A DNA stretch of 64,000 nt from Mycobacterium paraense (GTDB taxonomy: Bacteria; Actinomycetota; Actinomycetes; Mycobacteriales; Mycobacteriaceae). Position 1 is the stretch's first letter; every line of letters begins with the position of its first letter. A model generated the notes under the pieces. The model was not told where the DNA came from and did not search any database. It was given only the letters and a program-made list of their open reading frames with translations. The translations under genes were made by a program, and so were the position numbers. The DNA is taken from contig NZ_LQPM01000008.1 in the NCBI RefSeq assembly GCF_002101815.1, forward strand, positions 1-64,000, in the 5' to 3' direction. Below, in pieces: positions 44,361-54,868 of the stretch.

Positions 44361-44783
44361 TCAGGCGTGCCAGGCCGACCAGCGTCGCACCGCGACCGCG
44401 ATTACCGGGCCGTCCAGCGAAACGGACTGGTACTGAGGGTATTTGGCGCGCAGCAGCCGAAATCCCGTTACCAGCGGCTCGCCGTCGGAGTGCAGCGTGG
44501 CGACCCCGTCGGCCCGAACCCACCACAGCTGCGCCCAGTCATCGTCATAGTGGTCGACGAGCAGGCTGACCTGGGGATTGCGCTCGATGTTGGCCAGGCG
44601 CCGCAGCCGCCGGGTGGTCTTGGGCTTGGCGTCGACGGCGGTGTACACGACGTCGGGGTCGCCGCGCGAATCGGCCACGGCGAATACCACCGGCACCAGG
44701 TGTGGAATGCCGTCGGGCGTGGCCGTGGCCAGCCGGGCTATCGGGGACTGCGTGAATCTGACCTTCGGGTCGAATTCGCCCAC
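44361..44783 (-). CDS. PPOX-class F420/flavin-dependent oxidoreductase (Rv0121c type)
   Basis: A 140-residue split-barrel protein of the pyridoxamine-phosphate-oxidase-like fold, similar in size and position to M. tuberculosis Rv0121c. Features are [39 protein letters not shown] and [22 protein letters not shown], the pattern of F420-binding members. The reaction is unknown. It starts with GTG 44783, preceded by TAAGCT and 6 bases, suggesting a leaderless mRNA. Confidence 0.88.
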   Translation of the reverse strand: MGEFDPKVRFTQSPIARLATATPDGIPHLVPVVFAVADSRGDPDVVYTAVDAKPKTTRRLRRLANIERNPQVSLLVDHYDDDWAQLWWVRADGVATLHSDGEPLVTGFRLLRAKYPQYQSVSLDGPVIAVAVRRWSAWHA

Positions 44784-44789
44784 GTTGTC

Positions 44790-44795
44790 AGCTTA
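44790..44795 (-). promoter_or_regulatory. Candidate -10 element of a leaderless promoter
   Basis: On the minus strand TAAGCT, 6 bases, then the GTG of the flavoenzyme gene. Confidence 0.4.
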
Positions 44796-44992
44796 GGGGC
44801 CGGACCGCGGCGTTACGTTCAACCGCATGCCGGCGGAGGCCTGAGCTGCCCCCGACGGGGAGCAGGCCAAACAGGGACTGAGCACGGTCCTGCATAGCTA
44901 TCTGCATTACGGTTATACAGATTGAGTCGTGTCGCCCAGATGCGGAGGCTGGGCCGATTCTGGTTCTGATGGCGAAGCAGGAGGTGACGGGG

Positions 44993-46051
44993 ATGGGCAA
45001 ATGGCACCACCGCTCAGTCTGGTGGTCATGGTTGGTCAGCGTGCTGGCCGTGGTCGCACTGGGCCTGGGCCTGGCCACGGCGCCGGCATCGGCCGCACCT
45101 CCCGGGCCGTCGCATGACCGGCCGATGGCGCCGCTCGACCCGTCGGGCATTGTCGGCAAGGTGGGGCCGCAGGTGGTCGACATCAGTACCAAATTCGGCT
45201 ACAACAACGCGGTCGGCGCGGGCACCGGCATCGTCATCGATCCGGGCGGCGTCATCCTGACCAACAACCACGTCATCTCGGGTGCCACCGACATCAGCGC
45301 GTTCGCCGTCGGCAACGGTCAGACGTACGCCGTTGACGTGATCGGCTACGACCGAACGGCGGACGTGGCCGTCCTGCAGCTTCGCGGCGGCGGCGGCCTG
45401 CCCGCCGCCAACATCGGCGGGCCGGTCGGGGTCGGCGAGCCCGTCGTCGCGCTGGGCAACGCCGGCGGTCAGGGCGGAACGCCCAGCGCGGTGGCCGGCA
45501 AAGTCGTCGCGCTCAACCAGACGGTCTCGGCCACTGACACGCTGACCGGCGCCGAGGAGAACCTGGGCGGCTTGATCCAGGCCGACGCGGCGATCCGGCC
45601 CGGCGACTCGGGCGGGCCCATGGTCAACCAGGCCGGGCAGGTGATCGGCATGAACACCGCCGCCACCGACAGCTACAAGATGTCGGGCGGTCAGGGCTTC
45701 GCCATTCCTATCGGTACCGCGATGGGGGTCGCCGGGCAGATCCGGTCCGGCGCCGGGTCGAACACGGTGCACATCGGCCCGACGGCCTTCCTGGGCCTGG
45801 GCGTCACGGACAACGGCGGCAACGGCGCGCGGGTCGAACGCGTGGTCGGCAGCGGCCCCGCGGCGGCGGCCGGAGTCTCGGCCGGCGACGTCATCACCGG
45901 GGTCGACAACACGCCGATCACCGGGGCCACCTCGATGACCGATGTGCTGGTCCCGCACCACCCCGGCGACACCATCATCCTGCAGTGGCGCGCCAAGGCG
46001 GGCGGCGACCGCAGCGGACCGGTGACGCTGGCCGACGGGCCGCCGGCCTGA
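44993..46051 (+). CDS. pepA: Secreted trypsin-like serine protease PepA
   Basis: A 352-residue HtrA-like protease corresponding to M. tuberculosis PepA/Mtb32A (Rv0125, 355 residues). A signal peptide ends near ASA (about residue 34). The triad is His93 (TNNHVIS), Asp124 (RTADVAV) and Ser206 (RPGDSGGP). A C-terminal PDZ domain runs from about residue 265 ([19 protein letters not shown]). ATG 44993 is chosen because AGGAGG sits 8 bases before it. ATG 44969 is in frame but has no ribosome site. It is a dominant secreted antigen in mycobacteria and precedes treS. Confidence 0.94.
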   Translation: MGKWHHRSVWWSWLVSVLAVVALGLGLATAPASAAPPGPSHDRPMAPLDPSGIVGKVGPQVVDISTKFGYNNAVGAGTGIVIDPGGVILTNNHVISGATDISAFAVGNGQTYAVDVIGYDRTADVAVLQLRGGGGLPAANIGGPVGVGEPVVALGNAGGQGGTPSAVAGKVVALNQTVSATDTLTGAEENLGGLIQADAAIRPGDSGGPMVNQAGQVIGMNTAATDSYKMSGGQGFAIPIGTAMGVAGQIRSGAGSNTVHIGPTAFLGLGVTDNGGNGARVERVVGSGPAAAAGVSAGDVITGVDNTPITGATSMTDVLVPHHPGDTIILQWRAKAGGDRSGPVTLADGPPA

Positions 46052-46172
46052 TATCCGCGCGGATAATGCCCGCCTCCCATCCAGTCCGCTTGCGGCACAG
46101 CGTGATTCGTCGCCTGGCAGCGGCGGTGATTCCCGATGTGCCACGTCGGGTACACGTGGCATCGTGGAATTG

Positions 46173-47948
46173 ATGAACGACGCACGAGACGCTGTCGAGC
46201 ACGATCCAGCCGCGGGAAGTCACGTCGAAGACGGCGTGGTCGAACACCCGGATGCCGAGGATTTCGAGAACGCCGCCGCGCTGCCCGCGGACCCCACGTG
46301 GTTCAAGCATGCGGTGTTCTACGAGGTCCTGGTCCGGGCATTCAGTGACGCCAACGCCGACGGGCAGGGCGACCTGCGCGGCCTGCTGGACCGGCTGGAC
46401 TACCTGCAGTGGCTCGGGATCGACTGCATCTGGCTGCCCCCGTTCTACGACTCGCCGCTGCGCGACGGCGGCTACGACATCCGGGACTTCTACAAGGTGC
46501 TGCCCGAATTCGGGACCGTCGAGGATTTCGTCGCCCTGCTCGACGCGGCCCACGAGCGGGGGATCCGGGTGATCACCGACCTGGTGATGAACCACACCTC
46601 GGAGTCGCACCCGTGGTTTCAGGAATCGCGGCACGATCCCGACGGGCCGTACGGCGACTACTACGTATGGAGCGACACCAGCGAGAAGTACACCGACGCC
46701 CGGATCATCTTCGTCGACACCGAGGAATCGAACTGGACGTTCGATCCCGTCCGCCGCCAGTTCTACTGGCACCGGTTCTTTTCCCACCAGCCCGACCTGA
46801 ACTACGACAACCCGGCTGTTCAGGAGGCGATGATCGACGTCATCCGCTTCTGGCTCGGCCTTGGGATCGACGGGTTCCGCCTGGACGCGGTGCCGTACCT
46901 GTTCGAACGCGAGGGCACCAACTGCGAAAACCTGCCCGAGACCCACGCGTTCCTCAAGCGGGTGCGCAAGGTCGTCGACGACGAGTTTCCCGGCCGGGTC
47001 TTGCTGGCCGAGGCCAATCAGTGGCCGGGCGACGTGGTCGAGTACTTCGGGGACCCCAGCACCGGCGGCGACGAATGCCACATGGCGTTCCACTTCCCGC
47101 TGATGCCGCGCATCTTCATGGCCGTCCGCCGCGAATCGCGGTTTCCGATCTCGGAGATCCTGGCGCAGACGCCCGCCATCCCCGACATGGCCCAGTGGGG
47201 CATCTTCCTGCGCAACCACGACGAGTTGACGCTGGAAATGGTCAGCGACGAAGAGCGCGACTACATGTACGCCGAGTACGCCAAGGACCCGCGGATGAAG
47301 GCGAACGTCGGGATCCGCCGCCGCCTGGCGCCCCTGCTGGACAACGACCGCAACCAGATCGAGCTGTTCACGGCGCTGCTGCTGTCGCTGCCGGGCTCGC
47401 CGGTCCTTTACTACGGCGACGAGATCGGCATGGGCGACGTGATCTGGCTGGGGGACCGCGACGGGGTGCGCACCCCGATGCAGTGGACACCCGACCGCAA
47501 CGCCGGGTTTTCCACGGCCAACCCCGGCCGGCTGTACCTGCCGCCCAGCCAGGACCCGGTCTACGGCTACCAGGCCGTCAACGTGGAGGCCCAGCGCGAC
47601 ACCTCGACGTCGCTGCTCAACTTCACCCGGATGATGCTGGCCGTGCGGGGGCGGCACAAGGCTTTCGCGATCGGCAACTTCGAGGAACTGGGCGGCTCGA
47701 ACCCGTCCGTGCTGGCGTTCGTCCGCCAGGCGGGTGGGAACGGCGACACCGTGCTGTGCGTCAACAACCTGTCCCGGTTCCCTCAGCCGATCGAGCTGAA
47801 CCTGCAGCACTGGAGCGGTTGCACGCCGGTGGAGCTGACCGGGCACGTCGAATTCCCCCGCGTCGGTCACCTGCCCTACCTGCTGACACTGCCCGGACAC
47901 GGGTTCTACTGGTTCCAGTTGTCCCGCGCTTGTGAGGAGAACGCATGA
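46173..47948 (+). CDS. treS: Trehalose synthase TreS
   Basis: A 591-residue GH13 enzyme that interconverts trehalose and maltose, the first step of the GlgE glucan pathway. It matches M. tuberculosis TreS (Rv0126, 601) very closely. Catalytic landmarks are the nucleophile region [10 protein letters not shown], the acid in LLAEANQWP, and [10 protein letters not shown]. The N-terminal [17 protein letters not shown] leader is shared with the orthologue, supporting ATG 46173; GTG 46164 is 9 bases upstream. The stop overlaps mak (ATGA), matching the known TreS-Mak complex. A CCACGT..ACGTGG dyad stands just before the start. Confidence 0.97.
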   Translation: MNDARDAVEHDPAAGSHVEDGVVEHPDAEDFENAAALPADPTWFKHAVFYEVLVRAFSDANADGQGDLRGLLDRLDYLQWLGIDCIWLPPFYDSPLRDGGYDIRDFYKVLPEFGTVEDFVALLDAAHERGIRVITDLVMNHTSESHPWFQESRHDPDGPYGDYYVWSDTSEKYTDARIIFVDTEESNWTFDPVRRQFYWHRFFSHQPDLNYDNPAVQEAMIDVIRFWLGLGIDGFRLDAVPYLFEREGTNCENLPETHAFLKRVRKVVDDEFPGRVLLAEANQWPGDVVEYFGDPSTGGDECHMAFHFPLMPRIFMAVRRESRFPISEILAQTPAIPDMAQWGIFLRNHDELTLEMVSDEERDYMYAEYAKDPRMKANVGIRRRLAPLLDNDRNQIELFTALLLSLPGSPVLYYGDEIGMGDVIWLGDRDGVRTPMQWTPDRNAGFSTANPGRLYLPPSQDPVYGYQAVNVEAQRDTSTSLLNFTRMMLAVRGRHKAFAIGNFEELGGSNPSVLAFVRQAGGNGDTVLCVNNLSRFPQPIELNLQHWSGCTPVELTGHVEFPRVGHLPYLLTLPGHGFYWFQLSRACEENA

Positions 47949-49297
47949 CTGTCCCTGCTGGGGGCCCCGCCAAGCTGCCCTGGTCGGAGTGGCTGCCACA
48001 ACAGCGTTGGTATGCCGGACGCAACCGGGAGCTATCGGATGCCCAGGCCTCCGTCGTCGTCCCGCTGCGGGATGACCTCGACCTGGTGCTGGTGGACGTC
48101 AAGTATGCCGACGGTTCGTCGGAGCGCTACCAGGTGATCGTCGAGTGGGATTCGGCGCCGGTCTCGGAGTACAGCACCGTGGCCACCATCGGCGCCGCGG
48201 ACGATCGGACCGGCTTCGACGCCCTCTACGACGTCGAGGCCCCGCGGTTCCTGCTGTCGTTGGTCGACTCCTCCGCCGGCCGCGCCGCCTCCGGCACCGA
48301 GGTGACGTTCGCCAAGGAACCCGACGTCGAGCTGCCGCTGGACGCGATGCCGCATGTTTCCGACGCCGAGCAGAGCAATACCAGCGTGATCTTCGATCGG
48401 CGCGCCATCTTCAAGGTGTTTCGCCGCGTCAGCAGCGGCATCAACCCCGACATCGAATTGAACCGGGTGCTCGGGCGCGCGGGCAACCCGCACGTGGCCC
48501 GGTTGCTCGGCACCTACGAGATGGCCGGGCAGCGCGAGGACGCCTGGCCGCTGGGCATGGTGACTGAGTTCGCGTCGAATTCCGCCGAGGGCTGGGCCAT
48601 GGCCAGCGCCAGCATCCGGGACCTGTTCGCCGAGGGCGACCTGTATGCGCACGAAGTCGGCGGCGACTTCGCCGCCGAGTCCAACCGGCTCGGCGAAGCC
48701 GTGGCCTCCGTGCACGCCACGCTGGCCGAGTCGCTGGGGACGGCCGAGATCACCTTCCCGGTGGACACGGTGCTGGCGCGGCTGTCGTCGACCGTTTCGA
48801 AGGTTCCGGAACTCGAGGAGTACGCGGCGACGATCGAAGAGCGATTCGGCAAGCTCGCCGGTGAGACGGTCACCGTGCAGCGTGTGCACGGCGACCTGCA
48901 CCTGGGGCAGGTGCTGCGGACCCCGGAGAGCTGGCTGCTGATCGACTTCGAAGGCGAGCCGGGGCAGCCGCTCGAGGAGCGCCGGGCGCCGGACTCGCCA
49001 TTGCGCGATGTGGCCGGTGTGCTGCGCTCGTTCGAGTACGCGGCCTACGGACCGCTGCTCGATCAGGGCGGGGACAAGCAACTCGCCGCCCGGGCCCGGG
49101 AGTGGATCGAACGCAACTGCGCGGCGTTCTGCGACGGCTACGCGGCGGTGTCGGGGATCGACCCGCGGGATTCGGCGCAGCTGCTGGCCGCCTATGAACT
49201 CGACAAGGCGGTCTACGAGGCCGGCTACGAGGCGCGGCACCGGCCCGGCTGGCTGCCGATCCCGCTGCGCTCCATCGCCCGGTTGACGGCCGCGTAG
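47945..49297 (+). CDS. mak: Maltokinase Mak
   Basis: A 450-residue ATP:maltose 1-phosphotransferase (M. tuberculosis Rv0127, 455). It begins [20 protein letters not shown], typical of Mak N-terminal cap domains, and carries the kinase motif [11 protein letters not shown] with LIDFEGEPG. It makes maltose-1-phosphate for GlgE and forms a complex with TreS, whose gene overlaps it by 4 bases. Confidence 0.96.
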   Translation: MTVPAGGPAKLPWSEWLPQQRWYAGRNRELSDAQASVVVPLRDDLDLVLVDVKYADGSSERYQVIVEWDSAPVSEYSTVATIGAADDRTGFDALYDVEAPRFLLSLVDSSAGRAASGTEVTFAKEPDVELPLDAMPHVSDAEQSNTSVIFDRRAIFKVFRRVSSGINPDIELNRVLGRAGNPHVARLLGTYEMAGQREDAWPLGMVTEFASNSAEGWAMASASIRDLFAEGDLYAHEVGGDFAAESNRLGEAVASVHATLAESLGTAEITFPVDTVLARLSSTVSKVPELEEYAATIEERFGKLAGETVTVQRVHGDLHLGQVLRTPESWLLIDFEGEPGQPLEERRAPDSPLRDVAGVLRSFEYAAYGPLLDQGGDKQLAARAREWIERNCAAFCDGYAAVSGIDPRDSAQLLAAYELDKAVYEAGYEARHRPGWLPIPLRSIARLTAA

Positions 49298-49373
49298 CCA
49301 GATGGCGGCGACCCGCAGCGCCCGGCTGCGCCGCGCTTGCGATCGCCGCCCGATGCGGCTGCGCCGGCGGGTC

Positions 49374-50102
49374 ATGTCTGACAACATGTCCCGCGTGGGG
49401 AGTCGGATCTTCAACAGCGAGGCGAGGTTGTCGTGGGTGCTGGCCGGGCTGGCCGGCGTGCTCGGGGCGACGGCGTTCACGCACTCCGCCGGATACTTCG
49501 TCACCTTCATGACGGGAAACGCCCAACGGGCCGCGCTGGGCTATTTCCGCGGCGACGTGCTGCTCTCGATGACGGCGGCGCTGCTGCTGGTGTGCTTCGT
49601 CGCCGGGGTGGTGATCGCGTCGGTGTGTCGCCGGCACTTCTGGGTCGCGCATCCACATGGCCCCACCGTTCTCACGACATTCAGCCTGCTGGCCGCCACC
49701 GTGGTGGACGTCCTCGATGAGGGATGGGAAGAGAACCTTCTCGACTTCGCGCCGATTATGTTGGTGGCCTTCGCCATTGGCGCGTTGAACACCTCGTTTG
49801 TCAAGGACGGCGAGGTGTCGGTGCCGTTGAGCTACGTGACCGGCACGCTGGTCAAGATGGGCCAGGGCATCGAACGCCACATCGCCGGGGGGACGGCGGC
49901 GGACTGGCTCGGCTACTTCCTGCTGTTCACCAGCTTTGTGTTGGGCGCCATCGTCGGTGGCTGCATCAGCCTGGTCGTCAACGGCACCTGGATGCTGGTG
50001 GTCGCCACGGCCGTGTCCGCGTTGACGACCGGCTACACCTACTTCCACCAGGACCGGCGCGCGCTGCTGGACGACCGGTCAGAAAAGAAGCATCGGCAGT
50101 AG
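49374..50102 (+). CDS. YoaK/DUF1275-family membrane protein
   Basis: A protein of about 242 residues with six or so hydrophobic segments. The signature AFTHSAGYFVTFMTGNAQRAALG and later GEVSVPLSYVTGTLVKMGQGIERH belong to the DUF1275 (YoaK) family, whose function is unknown. By position it may be the counterpart of M. tuberculosis Rv0128. Start uncertain: ATG 49374 or 49386. Upstream in-frame sequence to 49302 is Arg-rich and looks non-coding. Its stop codon lies inside the terminator hairpin. Confidence 0.83.
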   Translation: MSDNMSRVGSRIFNSEARLSWVLAGLAGVLGATAFTHSAGYFVTFMTGNAQRAALGYFRGDVLLSMTAALLLVCFVAGVVIASVCRRHFWVAHPHGPTVLTTFSLLAATVVDVLDEGWEENLLDFAPIMLVAFAIGALNTSFVKDGEVSVPLSYVTGTLVKMGQGIERHIAGGTAADWLGYFLLFTSFVLGAIVGGCISLVVNGTWMLVVATAVSALTTGYTYFHQDRRALLDDRSEKKHRQ

Positions 50103-50130
50103 CGCTGACCGGTGCGCTACTGCCGATGCT
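50089..50130. terminator. Strong bidirectional hairpin between the DUF1275 gene and fbpC
   Basis: A perfect 17-bp stem: AGCATCGGCAGTAGCGC pairs with GCGCTACTGCCGATGCT across an 8-base loop. It overlaps the upstream gene's stop (50100-50102) and lies 13 bases beyond the fbpC stop, so it can end both converging transcripts. No T-run. Confidence 0.75.
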
Positions 50131-50143
50131 GGCTTGGAGGGTG

Positions 50144-51371
<1,228 letters not shown>

Positions 51372-52232
51372 CTAGGCGACGAGGCGGCGCAAAAGCGTTG
51401 AGGCCGTGGCGATCCCGACCACCGCTGCCACCACCAACACCACCACGTCGACCGGGTTGAACGGGGTGCCGATCAACAGCGCCCGCAGCGCGTCGACCTC
51501 GTAGCTCAGCGGGTTGACCTTGCTCAGCGCGTGCAGCCAGGCGGGCATCACGTCGACCGGGTACAGCGCGTTGGACGCGAAGAACAGCGGCATGGTGATG
51601 GCCTGCCCGATGCCCATCAGGCGATCGCGACTGAGCACCAGCCCGGCCAGGGTCATCGACAGGCAGGCGAAGAAGCCCGCGCCGAGCATGACCACGGCCA
51701 TGGCCGCCAGGATCCGCAGCGGATTGACGGTCAGGCCGACGTTCATCAGGTAGGCCAGCGCCATCACGCCGACGACCTGGGCGACCGATCGCACCCCGGC
51801 CGCGAACGCCTTCCCGGTGATCAGCGCGGATGCCGGGGCCGGGGTCACCATCAGCTTGGCCAGCACCCCGGCGTCCCGATCCCAAATGATTTGTATCCCA
51901 TAGAAAATCGAGATGAACAACGCCGACTGGGCGATGATCCCCGGCGCCAGGAACGCGAGATAGGACACCGGCCCGGTGTGGATGACGTGCAGCTTGCTGA
52001 AGGTCGTGCCGAAGATCAGCAGCCACAGCGCGGGCTGCACCATCCGGGTGACGAGCTCCGTCCGGTCGTGCTGCAGCTTCTGCAGCTCGACGATGGCGAA
52101 CGCGCCGATGCGCGCCAGGGTTGCCTGGACCCGTTGCCATCCGCGCGGGGCGCGGACCAGGGTGGCCGCGGGGGCGTTGCGGACGATGTCAACTGGCACG
52201 GCTGGCAACCTTTCTGCTGGAACGGATTTCAC
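51372..52232 (-). CDS. ABC-2 type exporter permease (DrrB-like)
   Basis: A 286-residue permease with six hydrophobic segments. It carries the ABC-2 family pattern RMVQPALWLLIFGTTF, YLAFLAPGIIAQSALF and NPLSYEVDALRALLIG. It would form the membrane half of a drug or lipid exporter with the ATPase whose gene overlaps it by 44 bases. Substrate unknown; daunorubicin-resistance-type exporters are the nearest characterised group. Confidence 0.9.
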   Translation of the reverse strand: MKSVPAERLPAVPVDIVRNAPAATLVRAPRGWQRVQATLARIGAFAIVELQKLQHDRTELVTRMVQPALWLLIFGTTFSKLHVIHTGPVSYLAFLAPGIIAQSALFISIFYGIQIIWDRDAGVLAKLMVTPAPASALITGKAFAAGVRSVAQVVGVMALAYLMNVGLTVNPLRILAAMAVVMLGAGFFACLSMTLAGLVLSRDRLMGIGQAITMPLFFASNALYPVDVMPAWLHALSKVNPLSYEVDALRALLIGTPFNPVDVVVLVVAAVVGIATASTLLRRLVA

Positions 52233-53010
52233 GGAAAGAGACGGAAGCCTCCGAGTGGTCGGAGAGGTCGGATGCCGCGTAGTGGCGGAACACGTCCTCG
52301 AGCGTGGCGCCCGGTGACACCCGCGATTTCAGCTCGGCGGGCGTGCCCACGGCGCGCAACTTGCCCCGGTGCATCAGCGCGACCCGGTCGCACAGCGCGT
52401 CGGCCTCTTCCATGTAGTGGGTGGTGAGCAGGACGGTCATGCCGAACTGGGCCTGCATGCTCTGCACCTGCCGCCAGACACCGTCCCTGGCGATCGGGTC
52501 CAGGCCGACGGTCGGTTCGTCGAGCACCAGCAGCGACGGCCGGTTCACCAGCGCCTGGGCCACCTCGAGGCGACGCACCATGCCGCCGGAATACGCTCCC
52601 GCCCGCCGGTCGGCGACGTCGAGCAGCTCCATGGCGTCCAGCGCCTGCGCGACCCGTTCGGCCCGGCACGCGCGCGGCACACCGTAGAGCCGCGCGAACC
52701 ATTGCACGTTCTGCCGACCGGTCAGCGACGGCTCGATCGAAAGTTGTTGCGGGACATACCCGATATTGCTCCGGATGTCCACCGTCTGACTGCGGGCATC
52801 CATGCCGAAGACGCGTAGCTCGCCCTGCTGCACCGGCGTCAGCGTGGTCAGCATGCGGACCAGCGTCGTCTTTCCCGCGCCGTTGGGCCCGAGCAGGCCC
52901 ATCGTCTCGCCGGGCCGGACCTGCAGTGTCACGTCATCGACCGCGGTGAATTGGCCGTAGCGGTAGGTCAGGTTCTGGCAGTCGATCGCCATCGGCAGTC
53001 GGTCGCTCAT
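52189..53010 (-). CDS. ABC exporter ATPase (DrrA-like)
   Basis: A 273-residue ATPase with Walker A GLLGPNGAGKTT, Q-loop YVPQQ, signature YSGGMVRRLEVA, Walker B LLVLDEPTVGLDP and switch His (LLTTHYMEEAD). The C-terminal part resembles the DrrA extension (GATLEDVFRHY). Its ATG overlaps the MarR stop (ATGA) and its 3' end overlaps the permease start by 44 bases, so the three genes form one operon. Confidence 0.92.
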   Translation of the reverse strand: MSDRLPMAIDCQNLTYRYGQFTAVDDVTLQVRPGETMGLLGPNGAGKTTLVRMLTTLTPVQQGELRVFGMDARSQTVDIRSNIGYVPQQLSIEPSLTGRQNVQWFARLYGVPRACRAERVAQALDAMELLDVADRRAGAYSGGMVRRLEVAQALVNRPSLLVLDEPTVGLDPIARDGVWRQVQSMQAQFGMTVLLTTHYMEEADALCDRVALMHRGKLRAVGTPAELKSRVSPGATLEDVFRHYAASDLSDHSEASVSFREIRSSRKVASRAS

Positions 53011-53468
53011 GATCGCCGCTCCTGTAGTCGTCGGGTCATCGTGTCAAGGACCTCCAATCCCTTTGCCAGGGACTCGATTTGGTCGTGGTCGAGTTCGCCG
53101 AGCACTTCCGACAGCAACGCCCGCCGCGCGGCCCGAGACGCGTCGACGAGTTGCTGGGTGGGCTCGGCGAGCCGCAGCTGGCCGACGCGGCGGTCCGTCT
53201 TGCCGACGGTCCGGATCAGCAGGCCATTGGCGACCAGCTTGGAGACCAGGGTCGACGCGGTGTTAGGCACCAGGCCGAGCTCCGCGGCGGCGACGCTGAC
53301 CGAGATTCCCGGTCGCCGGCCGACGAGCCACAGCAGCTCCGCCTGCGCCTCGGACAGCCGGGCCGAATCCAGCCCGCGACCGGCCGACCGGCGAAGTTGC
53401 CGGCGAAACCTGCCGACGACGCCGAAAACCTCGGCGACCAGATCGGTGCCCACGGTCGCTGCAGCCAT
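53007..53468 (-). CDS. MarR-family transcriptional regulator
   Basis: A 153-residue winged-helix regulator with the MarR pattern SEAQAELLWLVGRRPGISVS, VAAAELGLVPNTASTLVSKLVANGLL and the wing RTVGKTDRRVGQLRL. As first gene of the exporter operon it is probably a ligand-responsive autorepressor. ATG 53468 has GAGG 4-5 bases upstream. A TTTA-N5-TAAA dyad lies just before it. Confidence 0.9.
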   Translation of the reverse strand: MAAATVGTDLVAEVFGVVGRFRRQLRRSAGRGLDSARLSEAQAELLWLVGRRPGISVSVAAAELGLVPNTASTLVSKLVANGLLIRTVGKTDRRVGQLRLAEPTQQLVDASRAARRALLSEVLGELDHDQIESLAKGLEVLDTMTRRLQERRS

Positions 53469-53477
53469 ATACCTCTG

Positions 53478-53490
53478 TTTACGAGCTAAA
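53478..53490. promoter_or_regulatory. Candidate MarR operator
   Basis: TTTA-CGAGC-TAAA, 9 bases upstream of the regulator's start codon in an otherwise GC-rich region. The arms are short, so this is tentative. Confidence 0.3.
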
Positions 53491-53524
53491 TATGTGTGCA
53501 GGCTGTGTAGGGGCTAGCTCCCAG

Positions 53525-54022
53525 CTACTTGTCGAGAAACTGCAGGGCGACGTCGGCCAGCTCCCCGGCCACCACCCGGGCGGTCATGTAGCTGCACCGG
53601 GGTTGGCGGCGACGGTCCGTCGGCGACCCCGGATTGAGCAGGCGCAGGCCCGTGTCTGTCGTCGTGTCCCAGGGGATGTGGCTGTGGCCGAACACCAGCA
53701 CGTCGCTGTCCGGGTAGAGCCGCGACATCCGCGCGTCGCGGCCGGCCGCCGCCCCCGTCTCGTGCACCACGGTCAGGCGCAATCCGTCCAGCGTGGCGTC
53801 GGCGCGCTCCGGCAGCCGCGCCCGCAAGGCGGGGCCGTCGTTGTTTCCCCAGCACCCGATCAGCCGCGCCGACCTGGCCTGCAGCTGGTCGAGCAGATCG
53901 GTCGACACCCAGTCGCCGGCGTGCACGACGACGTCGGCGCCGGCAACCTCGTCCCACACCCGCGCGGGCAGGTCGCGGGCGCGGCGTGGCACGTGGGTGT
54001 CGGCGATCAGCAGCAGCCTCAC
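53525..54022 (-). CDS. YfcE/MJ0936-type metallophosphoesterase
   Basis: A 165-residue calcineurin-like phosphodiesterase. Metal ligands are visible in order: IADTHVP (Asp8, His10), HAGDWVS, CWGNNDGP, VVHETG and VFGHSHIPW. Small proteins of this group hydrolyse phosphodiesters; the cellular substrate is unknown. It starts at GTG 54022; upstream in-frame sequence is Arg-rich and unlikely to be translated. Confidence 0.9.
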   Translation of the reverse strand: MRLLLIADTHVPRRARDLPARVWDEVAGADVVVHAGDWVSTDLLDQLQARSARLIGCWGNNDGPALRARLPERADATLDGLRLTVVHETGAAAGRDARMSRLYPDSDVLVFGHSHIPWDTTTDTGLRLLNPGSPTDRRRQPRCSYMTARVVAGELADVALQFLDK

Positions 54023-54042
54023 ACGGTCATCTTGCGCTAAGC

Positions 54043-54077
54043 GCGCCGAGCCTGCGCTGACGGCGCCGAGCCTGCGC
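54043..54077. repeat. Short direct repeat
   Basis: GCGCCGAGCCTGCGC at 54043-54057 and again at 54063-54077, a 20-base period, in the gap upstream of the phosphodiesterase gene. Similar GC-rich motifs are common between mycobacterial genes. Confidence 0.6.
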
Positions 54078-54142
54078 GCAGAGTGCGTTTCTCCGCCTCT
54101 GGGCAGCGCTGGACGCAATCTCGATCCGCCCGGGTTCTCGCC

Positions 54143-54313
54143 TCACCCTCGCTGGCTGCGGGCTTCGGCGCCCGTTTCGCCGGCGTCGATGGCGTCGTCG
54201 GGACCGGTCGCCCCGACGTACGAGCCGTCCTCGCCCTCCGCGGCGCGCGATCGGGCCTCGTGCACTTCGGGTTCTACGTCTTCCTCGGCTCTGTGGCCCT
54301 TGTTCTCCGGCAT
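54143..54313 (-). CDS. Small acidic hydrophilic protein
   Basis: A 56-residue protein starting MPENKGHRAEEDVEPEVHEA, rich in Glu, Asp, Ala and Gly and without hydrophobic segments, so probably disordered and cytoplasmic. It has no strong ribosome site. The GTTT-N15-GGGAAA promoter pattern ends 10 bases upstream of its ATG, as in the other stress genes here, which supports it being real. Function unknown. Confidence 0.55.
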   Translation of the reverse strand: MPENKGHRAEEDVEPEVHEARSRAAEGEDGSYVGATGPDDAIDAGETGAEARSQRG

Positions 54314-54322
54314 GGACCCAGG

Positions 54323-54347
54323 TTTCCCGCGCAGCGGCGCGCGAAAC
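54323..54347 (-). promoter_or_regulatory. SigF/SigB-like promoter for the small acidic protein
   Basis: On the minus strand GTTT (54347-54344), 15 bases, GGGAAA (54328-54323). This fits the GTTT..GGGWAW consensus of general-stress sigma factors. Confidence 0.5.
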
Positions 54348-54407
54348 GGCCACGATCGGGCTCCGATAGGGTGCAGGCGGGCATCGTCAGCACCCCCAGG
54401 AGGACCA

Positions 54408-54863
54408 ATGCGCACCTTCGATTCAGTGGCCGACCTCGCCGCCGCCACGGGCGAACAGATCGGGCAGAGCGACTGGGTGACCATCACCCAGGAGGACGTC
54501 AACCTGTTCGCCGACGCGACCGGCGATCACCAATGGATCCACGTCGACCCGGAACGCGCGGCCGCGGGTCCGTTCGGCACGACCATCGCCCACGGTTTCA
54601 TGACCCTGGCGCTGCTGCCGCGGCTGCAGCACGAGATGTACACCGTCAAGGGCATCAAGCTGGCAATCAACTACGGCCTCAACAAGGTTCGCTTCCCCGC
54701 GCCGGTGCCGGTCGGCTCCCGGGTGCGCGCGCAGAGCTCGCTGGTCAACGTCGACGACCTCGGCGACGGCGCCGTGCAGGCGACCGTGTCGACCACGGTC
54801 GAGATCGAGGGCGGCGCCAAGCCGGCGTGTGTGGCGGAAAGCATCGTCCGCTACATCTCCTGA
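54408..54863 (+). CDS. htdZ: (R)-specific enoyl-CoA hydratase HtdZ (MaoC-like)
   Basis: A 151-residue single hot-dog hydratase, the same length as M. tuberculosis Rv0130. The catalytic motif is DATGDHQWIHVDP with Asp40 and His45, preceded by FADATGD and followed by GPFGTTIAHGFMTLAL. It hydrates trans-2-enoyl-CoA to (R)-3-hydroxyacyl-CoA. ATG 54408 follows AGGAGG by 5 bases. Convergent with fadE1, leaving 5 bases between stops. Confidence 0.94.
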   Translation: MRTFDSVADLAAATGEQIGQSDWVTITQEDVNLFADATGDHQWIHVDPERAAAGPFGTTIAHGFMTLALLPRLQHEMYTVKGIKLAINYGLNKVRFPAPVPVGSRVRAQSSLVNVDDLGDGAVQATVSTTVEIEGGAKPACVAESIVRYIS

Positions 54864-54868
54864 GGCGG

